A stretch of 64,000 nucleotides of DNA from Halioxenophilus aromaticivorans (GTDB lineage: Bacteria; Pseudomonadota; Gammaproteobacteria; Pseudomonadales; Cellvibrionaceae). Below the pieces are notes generated by a model. That model was not told the DNA's origin and did no database searches. It worked only from the letters and a program-made list of their open reading frames with translations. The translations under genes and the position numbers were made by a program. This document shows positions 54,117 to 63,504 of this stretch, piece by piece. The DNA lies in contig NZ_AP031496.1 of NCBI RefSeq assembly GCF_042850945.1, positions 4,774,001 through 4,838,000 of the forward strand, given 5' to 3'. How positions within the stretch are numbered: the stretch's first letter is position 1; each line of letters starts with the position of its first letter.

Positions 54117-55751
54117 ATGGCCGATCAGACCAACGCGCAATCTTTTTCTAACGCCATTTGGCCCGAGCTCAAAGCCCACAGCGATGGGCTGCAAACACCC
54201 TTAAAAGAGCTGTTTGCACAGGATCCAAACCGCGTTGAGCATTTCTCCATGAGCGCAGGCTCACTGTATTTGGACTACTCCAAAAACCACTTGGATGCTA
54301 AAGCACTGGAATTACTGGCCACCCAGGCCAAACAATCTGGCTTGGAAGACGCCATTAAGGCGCTGATTGGCGGTGAACACGTCAACAACACCGAAAACCG
54401 CCCAGCCCTGCACACCGCACTGCGCTGCCCCGCCATTTCCCCCGCAGACAAAACCGCTGTGGTGGCAGCCACCCAAGCCCAAATGCGCGAGTTTGTTGAC
54501 AAGCTGAGCTCCGGCCAGTGGCACGGCTACAATGGCAAGCCCATTACTGACGTGGTTAACATTGGCATTGGCGGCTCTGACCTGGGCCCACGCATGGTGG
54601 TTACAGCGCTGTCGCAATTTCAGCAAAGCGCGGTCAAAGTTCACTTTGTGGCCAATATCGACGGCGCTGACCTAAGCGATGCGTTGGCCGGCTTACACGC
54701 CGATACCACGCTGTTTGTTGTTGCCTCCAAATCCTTTAGCACATTAGAAACCCGAGAGAACGCCCTGGCCGCCCGCGCCTGGAGCCTTTCCCATGGCTGC
54801 CCGGAGAGCGACCTAGGCAAGCACTATGTGGCGGTGTCCAGCAATGTGCCGGCGGCGATGGAATTCGGTATCGACGAAGCTAATATCTTCCCCATGTGGG
54901 ATTGGGTGGGCGGCCGCTACTCATTATGGTCTGCCATTGGCCTGCCCATCGCCATCGCCCTGGGCATGGACAATTTCGACGCCCTGTTAGCCGGTGCAGC
55001 CAACATGGATGAACACTTTGCCAGCGCCCCCATTGAGCAAAATATGCCGGCCACCCTGGCACTGATCGCATTTTGGTACTCCGCCACACGCGGCTACCAA
55101 AGCCAGGCCATACTGCCCTACGCCCAGCGCATGAGCCGACTGCCGGCCTACTTGCAGCAGCTGGACATGGAAAGCCTGGGCAAATCGGTGGATCGCAATG
55201 GCAAGCCACTGACCTGCGACAGCGGCTTGGTGCTATGGGGCACTGAAGGCACCAATGGCCAGCACTCTTTCCACCAGCTGTTACACCAAGGCACACGCAG
55301 TGTGCTGGTGGATTTTATCGCCAGCGGCAAACCCATGAGCCCATTGGACAGCCATCACAGCTACTTGCTGGCCAACTGTATTGGCCAATCCCAGGCATTG
55401 CTGGCCGGCAAGAGCCTGGCCCAAGCCAAACAAGAGCTGCTGGATGCCGGCAAACCCGAAGCTGAAGCCGATCAAATTGCTCCCCACAAGGTCATACCAG
55501 GTAACCGGCCTAGTAACACGCTCATTATTGAGCAACTAGACCCAACCAACCTCGGTGCACTCATCGCCCTCTATGAGCACAAAGTGTATTGTTTAGGCGT
55601 GTTGTGGGGCTTAAACCCATTTGACCAATGGGGCGTGGAACTGGGCAAACAGCTGGGCTCCGCGGTGTACCCCGCTCTTACCGGCAACGAATGCCCGGCC
55701 GAGTGGGATGGTTCTACCCGCAATCTGGTGGAGAAATTACGTCTCAAGTAA
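54117..55751 (+). CDS. pgi: Glucose-6-phosphate isomerase
   Basis: A 544-residue phosphoglucose isomerase interconverting glucose- and fructose-6-phosphate. Signatures are NIGIGGSDLGPRMV, SKSFSTLETRENA, GGRYSLWSAIGLP and the late GVELGKQLG. It follows ispB by 44 bases and may be co-transcribed with the DUF454 gene downstream. Confidence 0.97.
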   Translation: MADQTNAQSFSNAIWPELKAHSDGLQTPLKELFAQDPNRVEHFSMSAGSLYLDYSKNHLDAKALELLATQAKQSGLEDAIKALIGGEHVNNTENRPALHTALRCPAISPADKTAVVAATQAQMREFVDKLSSGQWHGYNGKPITDVVNIGIGGSDLGPRMVVTALSQFQQSAVKVHFVANIDGADLSDALAGLHADTTLFVVASKSFSTLETRENALAARAWSLSHGCPESDLGKHYVAVSSNVPAAMEFGIDEANIFPMWDWVGGRYSLWSAIGLPIAIALGMDNFDALLAGAANMDEHFASAPIEQNMPATLALIAFWYSATRGYQSQAILPYAQRMSRLPAYLQQLDMESLGKSVDRNGKPLTCDSGLVLWGTEGTNGQHSFHQLLHQGTRSVLVDFIASGKPMSPLDSHHSYLLANCIGQSQALLAGKSLAQAKQELLDAGKPEAEADQIAPHKVIPGNRPSNTLIIEQLDPTNLGALIALYEHKVYCLGVLWGLNPFDQWGVELGKQLGSAVYPALTGNECPAEWDGSTRNLVEKLRLK

Positions 55752-55821
55752 ATTGGGCGATTCAACTGCAGGCACTCGCTGCCGACAGCAACCCCAGAGC
55801 AACCGAATAGAAGGCGCAGGA

Positions 55822-56247
55822 ATGGCCAAAAAAATATTTCTACTCAGCCTGGGGTGGCTAGCCTTAATCACCGGCGTTATTGGCATTTTCCTCCCGCTAC
55901 TGCCCACCACCCCATTAGTTCTGCTGGCCAGCTGGTGCTTTGCCCGTTCCAGCCAGCGCTTTCACTCTTGGCTATTAAATCAACGTCACCTGGGGCCAAT
56001 CATCCAGCGCTGGGAGAACGGCGAAGGCATCACCCCCACGGTGCGCAATCGCGCACTGATCGCCCTCTGGCTGGGCTTACTGGGCTCCATGCTTATTGTT
56101 GGCAAATGGTGGGCACCGTTAATTCTTGGCGTCTGCGGCTGCACAGGCAGCCTCTTCTTGTTTAAGTGGAGCAAGCCCAATGCCCACCAAGCTGCAGCCC
56201 CCTGCCCACTAAAGCCACAACCACCACTGAAAACACCTCGGCCTTAG
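55822..56247 (+). CDS. YbaN-like DUF454 membrane protein
   Basis: A 141-residue inner-membrane protein starting at ATG 55822 (AGG upstream). Hydrophobic segments are about 6-35 and 88-118. The DUF454 pattern LLPTTPLVLLASWCFARSS, then FHSWLLNQRHLGPIIQ, is clear. The open frame runs upstream inside pgi but that part is a shadow. The tail is Pro/Ala-rich. Function unknown. Confidence 0.88.
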   Translation: MAKKIFLLSLGWLALITGVIGIFLPLLPTTPLVLLASWCFARSSQRFHSWLLNQRHLGPIIQRWENGEGITPTVRNRALIALWLGLLGSMLIVGKWWAPLILGVCGCTGSLFLFKWSKPNAHQAAAPCPLKPQPPLKTPRP

Positions 56248-56264
56248 CGGAATCTACTAAGCAT

Positions 56265-56298
56265 TAAAAAGCCCGCAGCAACGAATCACTGCGGGCTT
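56265..56298 (-). terminator. Terminator of the galU-phosphomannomutase operon
   Basis: AAGCCCGCAG pairs with CTGCGGGCTT and is followed by TTTTTAATGC on the reverse strand, 27 bases past the phosphomannomutase stop. It also ends the facing DUF454 transcript less efficiently. Confidence 0.85.
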
Positions 56299-56324
56299 GC
56301 CGTTTAGCAAAAAATTAAGCGGCG

Positions 56325-57674
56325 TTAGCCACGTATCAAAGCTAGCAACTCCTCGGTTTTTTGCTCCATTAAGGCCGCATTACCACGGGATTCAACGTTC
56401 AGCCGAATCACTGGCTCGGTGTTGGACATGCGCAGGTTGAAACGCCACTCAGGGTAGTCCACGCTGAGGCCATCGGTGTGGTCCACCTTGGCATCGGCAG
56501 TGGCGTACTTGGCCTCGGCGGCGGCGATCACCGCTTTGGCATCGGTTACCGTGCTGTTGATCTCGCCACTGCAGGGGAAAGCCGCCATACAGTCGTCTAC
56601 CAGGGCAGATAAAGACTTGCCACTGGCAGATAACAGCTCCGCCACCAACAACCAGGGGATCATACCGCTGTCGCAATAGGCAAAGTCGCGAAAGTAATGG
56701 TGGGCACTCATTTCGCCACCGTATACCGCATCCTCTTTGCGCATGCGCTCCTTGATAAAGGCGTGACCGGTTTTGCTCTGAATGGCAACACCACCGGCAC
56801 TGGCCACGGTCTCGACGGTGTTCCAAGTAAGACGCGGGTCGTGGACGATTTTGGCACCGGCGTTTTTTCGTAAAAATGCTTCTGCCAATAAACCTACAAG
56901 ATAGTAACCCTCGATGAACCGGCCGTTTTCATCGAAGAAGAAACAACGGTCGAAGTCACCATCCCAGGCGATACCGAAATCAGCACCGTGCTGCTTTACC
57001 GCTTCTATGGTGGAGCTGCGGTTCTCTGGCAACAGCGGGTTGGGGATACCGTTGGGGAAATTACCGTCGGGCTCGTGGTGCACCTTAATAAACTGTAAGG
57101 GCAGGTGCGGCTCTAGCGCATCAATGGCGGCACCAGCGCCACCGTTACCGGCGTTCACCACAACTTTCAACGGCTTTAGGGCGCCACCATCGATATATCC
57201 CAGCAAGTGTCTGACGTAATCCGGGCGGCTGTCCAGGGCAATTACCTTGCCCTTAGTGGCTTCAGCGAAATCCGCTTGCTCTGCCAGGGCTTTTATGTCA
57301 AATAACCCGGTATCGCCGCTGATAGGCCGCGAGCCTTCACGCACCAATTTCATACCGTTGTAATCCATTGGGTTGTGGCTGGCAGTGACGCAAATGCCAC
57401 CATCCACCGGGTTGTTAAAGCTGGCGAAGTAAACTTCCTCGGTGCCACATTGGCCGATGTGCAGCACATCGGCTCCGGCATCGGTGATGCCCTCGCACAG
57501 GGCGTCGGCCAGCTCAGGGCTGGTGAGGCGTATATCGTGCCCCACCACCACCTGCTTGGCCTGTAGGTACTGCGCAAAGGCGCGGCCTACTCGGTAAGCA
57601 ACATCCTTGTTAAGCTGCTCTGGCACTCGGCCACGTATGTCATACGCTTTAAAGCAGGTGATTTCTCCGCTCAC
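56325..57674 (-). CDS. algC: Phosphomannomutase / phosphoglucomutase
   Basis: A 449-residue alpha-D-phosphohexomutase. The phosphoserine loop is VTASHNPMDYNGMK, the metal loop is WDGDFDRCFF and the substrate loop GGEMSAHHYF. It interconverts hexose 1- and 6-phosphates for GDP-mannose or UDP-glucose precursors. Start GTG 57674 overlaps the galU stop by four bases (GTGA), showing translational coupling. ManB/CpsG is an equally fair label. Confidence 0.9.
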   Translation of the reverse strand: MSGEITCFKAYDIRGRVPEQLNKDVAYRVGRAFAQYLQAKQVVVGHDIRLTSPELADALCEGITDAGADVLHIGQCGTEEVYFASFNNPVDGGICVTASHNPMDYNGMKLVREGSRPISGDTGLFDIKALAEQADFAEATKGKVIALDSRPDYVRHLLGYIDGGALKPLKVVVNAGNGGAGAAIDALEPHLPLQFIKVHHEPDGNFPNGIPNPLLPENRSSTIEAVKQHGADFGIAWDGDFDRCFFFDENGRFIEGYYLVGLLAEAFLRKNAGAKIVHDPRLTWNTVETVASAGGVAIQSKTGHAFIKERMRKEDAVYGGEMSAHHYFRDFAYCDSGMIPWLLVAELLSASGKSLSALVDDCMAAFPCSGEINSTVTDAKAVIAAAEAKYATADAKVDHTDGLSVDYPEWRFNLRMSNTEPVIRLNVESRGNAALMEQKTEELLALIRG

Positions 57675-58504
57675 GCCTTACCCTTCAAGTAGTAGTTGTT
57701 GTAAACGTGGTTAGTGGCTTCTACAAAACCGTCAACGCTACCGCAGTCGAAACGAGTGCCTTTAAATTTGTAGGCCAAAACACAGCCGCTCTTAGCTTGA
57801 GTTAGCAGCGCGTCGGTCAGCTGTACTTCGCCGTTTTTGCCAGGCTCGGTGTTTTCGATGATTTCGAAAATATCGGGAGTCAGGATGTAGCGGCCAATGA
57901 TGGCTAGGTTGGAGGGTGCTTCCTCGGCTGGAGGCTTCTCAATCATATCGGTGACCTGGAAGATGCCGTCTTTCAATTTTTCGCCAGCAATAACACCGAA
58001 CTTAGAGATTTGATCCTCTGGTACTTCTTGGATGGCAACAATACTACAACGGAATTGTTTGTACAGTTGAACCATCTGCGCTAATACGCCCTGCTCTTCA
58101 GACATACATAGGTCATCGGATAGCACCACGCCAAACGGTTCATCCCCGATCAAACGACGGCCATTTAATATAGCGTCACCCAGGCCACGCATTTCTTGCT
58201 GGCGAGTCATGGAGAAGGTGGCTTTCGACATCACCTCACGAATACTGGACAGGAACTGCTCTTTGCTGGTTCCGTTGATCTGGTGCTCTAGCTCGTAGCT
58301 GACATCGAAGTGGTCAGCAATGGCGCGCTTACCGCGACCGGTCACCAAGCCGATTTCAGTCAAACCTGCTTCAATGGCCTCTTCCACACCGTATTGCACC
58401 AGGGGCTTGTTCACCACAGGCAGCATTTCTTTGGGCATAGATTTAGTTGCAGGGAGAAATCGGGTTCCATAACCGGCCACAGGAAATAGGCACTTTTTGA
58501 TCAT
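57671..58504 (-). CDS. galU: UTP-glucose-1-phosphate uridylyltransferase
   Basis: A 277-residue GalU. The nucleotide-binding start is FPVAGYGTRFLPATKSMPKE, with VVLSDDLC and the later KFKGTRFDCGSVDG. It makes UDP-glucose for envelope polysaccharides. AAGGAT precedes the ATG. It is the first gene of a two-gene operon and diverges from fabA. Confidence 0.95.
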   Translation of the reverse strand: MIKKCLFPVAGYGTRFLPATKSMPKEMLPVVNKPLVQYGVEEAIEAGLTEIGLVTGRGKRAIADHFDVSYELEHQINGTSKEQFLSSIREVMSKATFSMTRQQEMRGLGDAILNGRRLIGDEPFGVVLSDDLCMSEEQGVLAQMVQLYKQFRCSIVAIQEVPEDQISKFGVIAGEKLKDGIFQVTDMIEKPPAEEAPSNLAIIGRYILTPDIFEIIENTEPGKNGEVQLTDALLTQAKSGCVLAYKFKGTRFDCGSVDGFVEATNHVYNNYYLKGKA

Positions 58505-58662
58505 TTTACAATCCTTTTTAATACGACTTTCAATAGTTTGACGAATAATCCTAGTTGCTACCGAAAGATAACATAGAACTAATGACAGTGTTGATACACC
58601 AACGGTTTTTGTTGCAATACCGGAACCAGTTTAGCAACTTACGTCAAAATCATTCCCGATTG

Positions 58663-58677
58663 GTGCGATAATCGCAC
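58663..58677. promoter_or_regulatory. 15-bp palindrome between galU and fabA
   Basis: GTGCGAT-A-ATCGCAC is a perfect 7+1+7 palindrome in the 287-base divergent region, about 115 bases ahead of fabA. It looks like an operator, but palindromes this short occur a few times per window by chance and I recognise no regulator. Confidence 0.35.
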
Positions 58678-58791
58678 AGGTTTTAGCGCCTCAATGGCTG
58701 GACAAGCCGCCGCCATCCATTAGAATGTGCCACCTTTGTCCGCGGCTTGAGCAAAGCGCGGCCGACCTGTACCACTGAATAGAGTCAAACC

Positions 58792-59316
58792 ATGGAACCT
58801 TTTGTCCCCAAAAGCTCATATGAGCGAGAAGAACTCATCGAATGCGGTCACGGCCGTTTGTTCGGCGAAGGCCGAGCACGCCTGCCAATTCCAAACATGT
58901 TGATGCTCGACCGCATCACCCATATCGCCAGCGAGGGCGGTGAGTTCGGCAAAGGTGAAATCAAAGCAGAGTTGGATATCACTCCGGATTTGTGGTTTTT
59001 TGAATGCCACTTCCCTGGCGACCCAGTAATGCCAGGCTGTTTAGGACTCGACGCCATGTGGCAGCTGGTTGGCTTTTATCTGGGCTGGCGCGGCAATCCG
59101 GGTAAGGGACGCGCATTGGGCTCTGGCGAGGTGAAATTCACCGGCCAAATTCTGCCTACCAACAAAAAGGTGACCTACCATATAGAACTTAAGCGCGTTA
59201 TTGAGCGCCAACTGGTTATGGGCATTGCCAATGGTACCGTTGCGGTCGACGGCAAGCCTATTTACTCAGCGCAAGATCTACGCGTGGGCCTATTTACCGA
59301 TACCAGCAAGTTCTAA
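58792..59316 (+). CDS. fabA: 3-hydroxydecanoyl-ACP dehydratase/isomerase
   Basis: A 174-residue FabA that dehydrates 3-hydroxydecanoyl-ACP and isomerises the product to cis-3-decenoyl-ACP, the branch point of anaerobic unsaturated fatty acid synthesis. The active-site His lies in FECHFPGDPVMPGCLGLDAMW. FabA (not FabZ) length and C-terminus. It is followed by fabB after 157 bases. Confidence 0.96.
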   Translation: MEPFVPKSSYEREELIECGHGRLFGEGRARLPIPNMLMLDRITHIASEGGEFGKGEIKAELDITPDLWFFECHFPGDPVMPGCLGLDAMWQLVGFYLGWRGNPGKGRALGSGEVKFTGQILPTNKKVTYHIELKRVIERQLVMGIANGTVAVDGKPIYSAQDLRVGLFTDTSKF

Positions 59317-59441
59317 CCCGCACCGGTTAGACTGTAACACTATAATCAGCAGGCGCACTTTTTGCGTTTGCCGAGTCTAAGGCAGCGTGTACCATAACAA
59401 TCAGCTCGATGACACGCAGCGACTATAAACACATATAAACA

Positions 59442-59459
59442 ACCACTCGTTTAAGTGGT
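59442..59459. promoter_or_regulatory. Inverted repeat ahead of fabB
   Basis: ACCACT-CGTTTA-AGTGGT lies 15 bases before the fabB start, just upstream of its GGAGAAG ribosome site. It could be an operator or a small leader hairpin; six-base arms make chance possible. Confidence 0.3.
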
Positions 59460-59473
59460 ACGCGGAGAAGCTT

Positions 59474-60694
59474 ATGAGGCGCGTCGTGGTTACCGGTATG
59501 GGCATCGTATCCTGCATCGGTAATGATAAAGAAACCGTTTTGGAATCCCTTAAAGAGGGCCGCTCCGGCATTAAAGCCAACCCTGTATACCAGGAGATGG
59601 GCTTCCGCAGCCAGGTCTCTGGCAGCATCGACATTGACCTAAAATCGCTTATAGACCGCAAAATTTTGCGCTTTATGGGCAGCTCTGCAGCCTACGCCTA
59701 CCTATCCATGGAACAAGCCATCGCTGACGCCGGATTAAACGAATCCGACGTATCCAACGAGCGCACCGGTATCATCATGGGTTCTGGCGGCGCCAGCGCC
59801 AAAGATCAAGTAGAGGCAGCAGACATTCTGCGCTCCCGCGGCATTAAGCGTGTTGGCCCCTACCGCGTTACCCAAACCATGGGTAGCACCACATCCGCCT
59901 GCTTGGCCACGCCGTTTAAAATATTGGGCGTTAATTACTCTATTTCCTCTGCCTGCGCTACCAGCGCACACTGTATCGGCAATGCCGCAGAACTGATTCA
60001 ACTGGGCAAGCAAGACATCGTCTTTGCCGGTGGCGGTGAAGAAGAACACTGGACCATGTCCTGTATGTTTGATGCCATGGGTGCCATGTCCAGCCAATAC
60101 AATGATCGCCCAGAGCAGGCCTCCCGCGCCTACGACGCCAAACGAGACGGCTTTGTGATTGCCGGCGGCGGCGGCTGCCTAGTATTAGAAGAACTGGAAC
60201 ACGCCAAGGCCCGAGGCGCTACCATCTATGGCGAACTGGTCGGCTACGGTGCCACCTCCGATGGCTACGATATGGTAGCGCCCTCAGGTGAAGGTGCCGT
60301 GCGCTGTATGCGTCAGGCCATGGCAACCGTGGATGGTAGCATTGACTACATCAACTCCCACGGCACTTCCACGCCGGCAGGAGACATCCAAGAACTGGGC
60401 GCAGTGCGCACCGTCTTTGGCGAAGAAAACAGCCCTATGATTGCCTCTACTAAATCCTTAACCGGCCACTCTTTGGGTGCCACCGGCGTACAGGAAGCGG
60501 TGTATAGCTTGCTGATGATGAAAAACGATTTTGTCGCCGCATCGGCCAATATTGAAGAGCTGGACGAAGGTGCCGCGGGCATGAACATCGTGCAGCAACG
60601 CGCTGACAACGTCACCCTAAGCCGGGTTATGTCCAACAGCTTCGGCTTTGGCGGCACCAACGCCAGCTTGGTGTTTCAGCGCTACAGCGACTAG
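59474..60694 (+). CDS. fabB: 3-oxoacyl-ACP synthase I
   Basis: A 406-residue KAS I that elongates unsaturated acyl-ACP. Catalytic Cys is in SISSACATSAHCIG, with His in NSHGTSTPAGD and in TGHSLGATG. GGAGAAG precedes ATG 59474. Its pairing with fabA is the standard proteobacterial arrangement. Confidence 0.96.
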   Translation: MRRVVVTGMGIVSCIGNDKETVLESLKEGRSGIKANPVYQEMGFRSQVSGSIDIDLKSLIDRKILRFMGSSAAYAYLSMEQAIADAGLNESDVSNERTGIIMGSGGASAKDQVEAADILRSRGIKRVGPYRVTQTMGSTTSACLATPFKILGVNYSISSACATSAHCIGNAAELIQLGKQDIVFAGGGEEEHWTMSCMFDAMGAMSSQYNDRPEQASRAYDAKRDGFVIAGGGGCLVLEELEHAKARGATIYGELVGYGATSDGYDMVAPSGEGAVRCMRQAMATVDGSIDYINSHGTSTPAGDIQELGAVRTVFGEENSPMIASTKSLTGHSLGATGVQEAVYSLLMMKNDFVAASANIEELDEGAAGMNIVQQRADNVTLSRVMSNSFGFGGTNASLVFQRYSD

Positions 60695-60733
60695 CCGCCA
60701 GACTGTCAACAAGCAATAGGCAACCAGCAATAA

Positions 60734-60758
60734 CAGCCAGCCAATTTTCGGCTGGCTG
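60734..60758 (+). terminator. Terminator-like hairpin after fabB
   Basis: CAGCCAGCC pairs perfectly with GGCTGGCTG around AATTTTC, 40 bases past the fabB stop. The following CTCTTCCC is T-poor, so termination may be partial. Confidence 0.6.
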
Positions 60759-60838
60759 CTCTTCCCAAAAGCCAATCAGGCGCCATTCATCTAGCCGAAG
60801 TAGACTACTTCTTGTACAGAAAACAAGAGGCTTTGGTT

Positions 60839-61969
60839 ATGGCCAAAACATCGACAATAGCGCTGATAACACTGCTTACGGCTAGCATGGCAATCCCCGC
60901 CGTGGCCATGGCCGCCCCCGACGAACGCGAACCACGCATACAGCGCCAGAGCAACGAACGGGCAAAACGCATCGAATCACGTCCGGCGCAAAACATTCGC
61001 AACAACCCTCGCATTAGCAACGATAAAGCTACCCTGCGAGAGCTCAATAACGGCAAAGGCAACTACGCGGTACCTAAAAGCACCGCCAAACACCAACGCC
61101 AGCAAACTCGAACCGCAGAGCCAGCCAGGCAGGCCGAGCGGCAGCGAATCGTCAACGCCCAAGAAAACATTCAACGGCGTAACAGCCAACCGCAAAACAA
61201 TGGCAACCGCATCGTTGACCGGCCGGAGTCGGTGGCGCCCAGTGAGCAAGTGATTCGCCGGCAATACAACCACGCTGACAGCCAGAACAACCTCAACCGT
61301 CGACAAACCGAGCTGCACCAGACCTTTGACCGCGAGCGCAATAACAACTTTGAAGACAATCGCAACGGCAATAATCGGGCGGTTAATAATGCCCAGCGTC
61401 ATGCCGACTTCAGAGATCGCGACCGCAACCAGCGCGACCGCCCGCAGATTGTGATGAACCAGTACTACCACCTACCGGGCCATGAAATCCACCGCCTACC
61501 CACGGGCATTCGTCGGCTGTACTACCGCCCCTACCCGCTGTACTACTTTGGCGGCACCTACTATCGCCCGCACAGCGGCGGATTTGTGGTGGTTAGAGCC
61601 CCCATCGGCGTGCGGGTAAGAACCCTGCCCCTGGGCTTCGCGACATTTACCTTCGGCTCTACGGTGTACTACCACGTTAACGATATTTTCTATCGCCGCT
61701 ACGGTTCCGAATATGTGGTCGTGGATGCCCCTACCAACAACTATACCGTACCGGTGGCCAGCACCTACTCCTCCGGCGACTGGGCCATCTACCCGCGCTA
61801 CGAGCAGAGCGACGAGGAGTTACAGCAGGATCGTTACGAATGCCACCTGTGGGCCTTTGACCGCACCAACTACGACCCATCCATGCCCCAACAAGATAGC
61901 CGTCTGCGTGGCGATTATTATCGAGCCCAAGCAGCCTGCCTGGAGGGGCGGGGCTACACCGTAAAATAG
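60839..61969 (+). CDS. Exported Arg/Asn/Gln-rich DUF6515-like protein
   Basis: A 376-residue protein with a Sec signal peptide (about 1-26, ending AMAAPDE). Residues 30-210 are a disordered Arg/Asn/Gln-rich stretch. A YYRPYPLYYFGGTYYRPH segment and beta-rich region (about 215-290) fit the DUF6515 group. The final 65 residues hold QSDEELQQDRYECHLWAFDR and end ACLEGRGYTVK, a module shared with the split gene immediately downstream. It lies nine bases ahead of that gene. Likely envelope-associated; function unknown. Confidence 0.75.
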   Translation: MAKTSTIALITLLTASMAIPAVAMAAPDEREPRIQRQSNERAKRIESRPAQNIRNNPRISNDKATLRELNNGKGNYAVPKSTAKHQRQQTRTAEPARQAERQRIVNAQENIQRRNSQPQNNGNRIVDRPESVAPSEQVIRRQYNHADSQNNLNRRQTELHQTFDRERNNNFEDNRNGNNRAVNNAQRHADFRDRDRNQRDRPQIVMNQYYHLPGHEIHRLPTGIRRLYYRPYPLYYFGGTYYRPHSGGFVVVRAPIGVRVRTLPLGFATFTFGSTVYYHVNDIFYRRYGSEYVVVDAPTNNYTVPVASTYSSGDWAIYPRYEQSDEELQQDRYECHLWAFDRTNYDPSMPQQDSRLRGDYYRAQAACLEGRGYTVK

Positions 61970-62428
61970 GAATTGACCGTGAAGTACCTCACCATTACTT
62001 TATGTCTGCTCGTAGCACTGAGCTCTCGAGCCACAGCCTCCGATACGCTCTTTATCTACCCCGCCGGTGGGCAGAGCGATGCACAGCTGGCCAAGGATCG
62101 CTACCAGTGCTACCGCTGGGCTGTGGATCAAACCGGCGTCGACCCAAACACCTTGCAGCTGCCCAAAACCGGGCAAACCATGGTTCGCAATGAGCAACAC
62201 GGCGCTGGCAATAGAGGCTTTTGGTTGGGCACCCTGGCAGGAGCAGCACTGGGTAACGCGCTGGATGGACACAGCGGAGGTACCGTCGACGGTGCCATAA
62301 TCGGAGCATCCCTGGGCAATATGATTGGCGTCAACAAAGAGCGTAAGGGTGTGACCTTTCCCCGAAAAATAGAACCATGACGTTGATGAGATTTCCAGTT
62401 AATCTACTCCCAAGGGGATCTCATTACT

Positions 62429-62692
62429 ATGAAGAAACGATACACCGAAGAGCAAATCATCAAAGCGATCAAACAGCATGAAGCGGGTACCAAAGTGCCT
62501 GATATTTGTCGCGAGCTGGGGATATCTGAAGGTACTTTCTACAACTGGCGGTCCAAGTATGCTGGCATGGAAGTCAATGAAGCTAAGCGCATGAAGGATA
62601 TGGAGGCGGAGAACGCCAGGTTGAAGAAGCTTCTTGCAGAAAAGCTACTTGAAGTGGAGGCCATGAAGGATGTCTTGTCAAAAAAGTGGTAA
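62429..62692 (+). CDS. IS3-family transposase OrfA (helix-turn-helix protein)
   Basis: An 87-residue OrfA with the HTH_Tnp_1 start RYTEEQIIKAIKQHEAG, DICRELGISEGTFYNWRSKY and a leucine-zipper-like tail ENARLKKLLAEKLLEVEAMK. It binds the terminal repeats. Its stop overlaps the OrfB start, and OrfAB is made by frameshift. Confidence 0.93.
   Translation: MKKRYTEEQIIKAIKQHEAGTKVPDICRELGISEGTFYNWRSKYAGMEVNEAKRMKDMEAENARLKKLLAEKLLEVEAMKDVLSKKW
62680..62686 (+). promoter_or_regulatory. Programmed -1 frameshift heptamer A AAA AAG
   Basis: The sequence reads tcA AAA AAG in the OrfA frame, two codons before its stop. Slipping back one base joins OrfA to the OrfB frame (GTG 62686), giving the OrfAB transposase as in other IS3 elements. 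Confidence 0.85.
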
Positions 62693-63504
62693 AGCCGGCT
62701 GAACGTAAGCCTGTCGCCAGTTATCTGGTCGAAACGTTTGGCTTGAGCGAGCGCCGTGCTTGCTGGCTTTCTGGTATTAGCCGAACAGGCTATCGCTATC
62801 GGGCTAAGGGCTACGACGACGATGTTCTTCGGAAGCGATTGAAAGAGCTAGCAGCACAATACAGTCGGTATGGCTACCTCTTGCTACACGGGTTACTGAA
62901 AGCCGAAGGGTTGGTGACTAACAAGAAGCGAACCTACCGTGTTTACACAGAGGAAGGACTGCAGGTTCGTACAAAAAAGCGTAAAAAGCTCACGCGCCCT
63001 GTGCCTGTGATGGACTTACCTAAGCAAATCAACGAGCGCTGGTCTATGGATTTTGTATCAGATCAACTGAGTAATGGTAGACGTTTCCGAATACTAAATG
63101 TAGTTGATGACTACAGTCGCGAACTGGTCGGACAGCTGGCAGAGTTTTCTATTAGTGGAAATCGCGTAGCCCGTTTCTTAGATCAACTAATCGAGACCCG
63201 TGGTAAGCCTGAAAGTATCACTTGTGACAACGGTACTGAATACACCAGCAAAGCCATGTTCTTCTGGAGTAAAGAAAATCAGGTCAAACTCAACTTTATT
63301 CAGCCTGGCAAGCCAACGCAAAACGCCTTCGTCGAAAGCCTAAATGGCAAGTTTAGAGACACCTGTCTGAATCAGCACTGGTTCCGAACAATAGAGGAAG
63401 CCCGCTACGAAATAGATCAATGGCGTGCGCACTATAACCATGAGCGGCCGCACAGCTCATTAAATTACATGACGCCAGTAGCCTACGCGGCACAGGCAGC
63501 ATAA
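62686..63504 (+). CDS. IS3-family transposase OrfB (DDE integrase core)
   Basis: A 272-residue frame in the -1 phase relative to OrfA, opening with GTG. The rve core carries the DDE triad: WSMDFVSDQL, CDNGTEYTSKAM and NAFVESLNGKFRDTCLN. It ends HYNHERPHSSLNYMTP, the usual OrfB finish. Active enzyme is probably the OrfAB fusion. Confidence 0.95.
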   Translation: MVKPAERKPVASYLVETFGLSERRACWLSGISRTGYRYRAKGYDDDVLRKRLKELAAQYSRYGYLLLHGLLKAEGLVTNKKRTYRVYTEEGLQVRTKKRKKLTRPVPVMDLPKQINERWSMDFVSDQLSNGRRFRILNVVDDYSRELVGQLAEFSISGNRVARFLDQLIETRGKPESITCDNGTEYTSKAMFFWSKENQVKLNFIQPGKPTQNAFVESLNGKFRDTCLNQHWFRTIEEARYEIDQWRAHYNHERPHSSLNYMTPVAYAAQAA

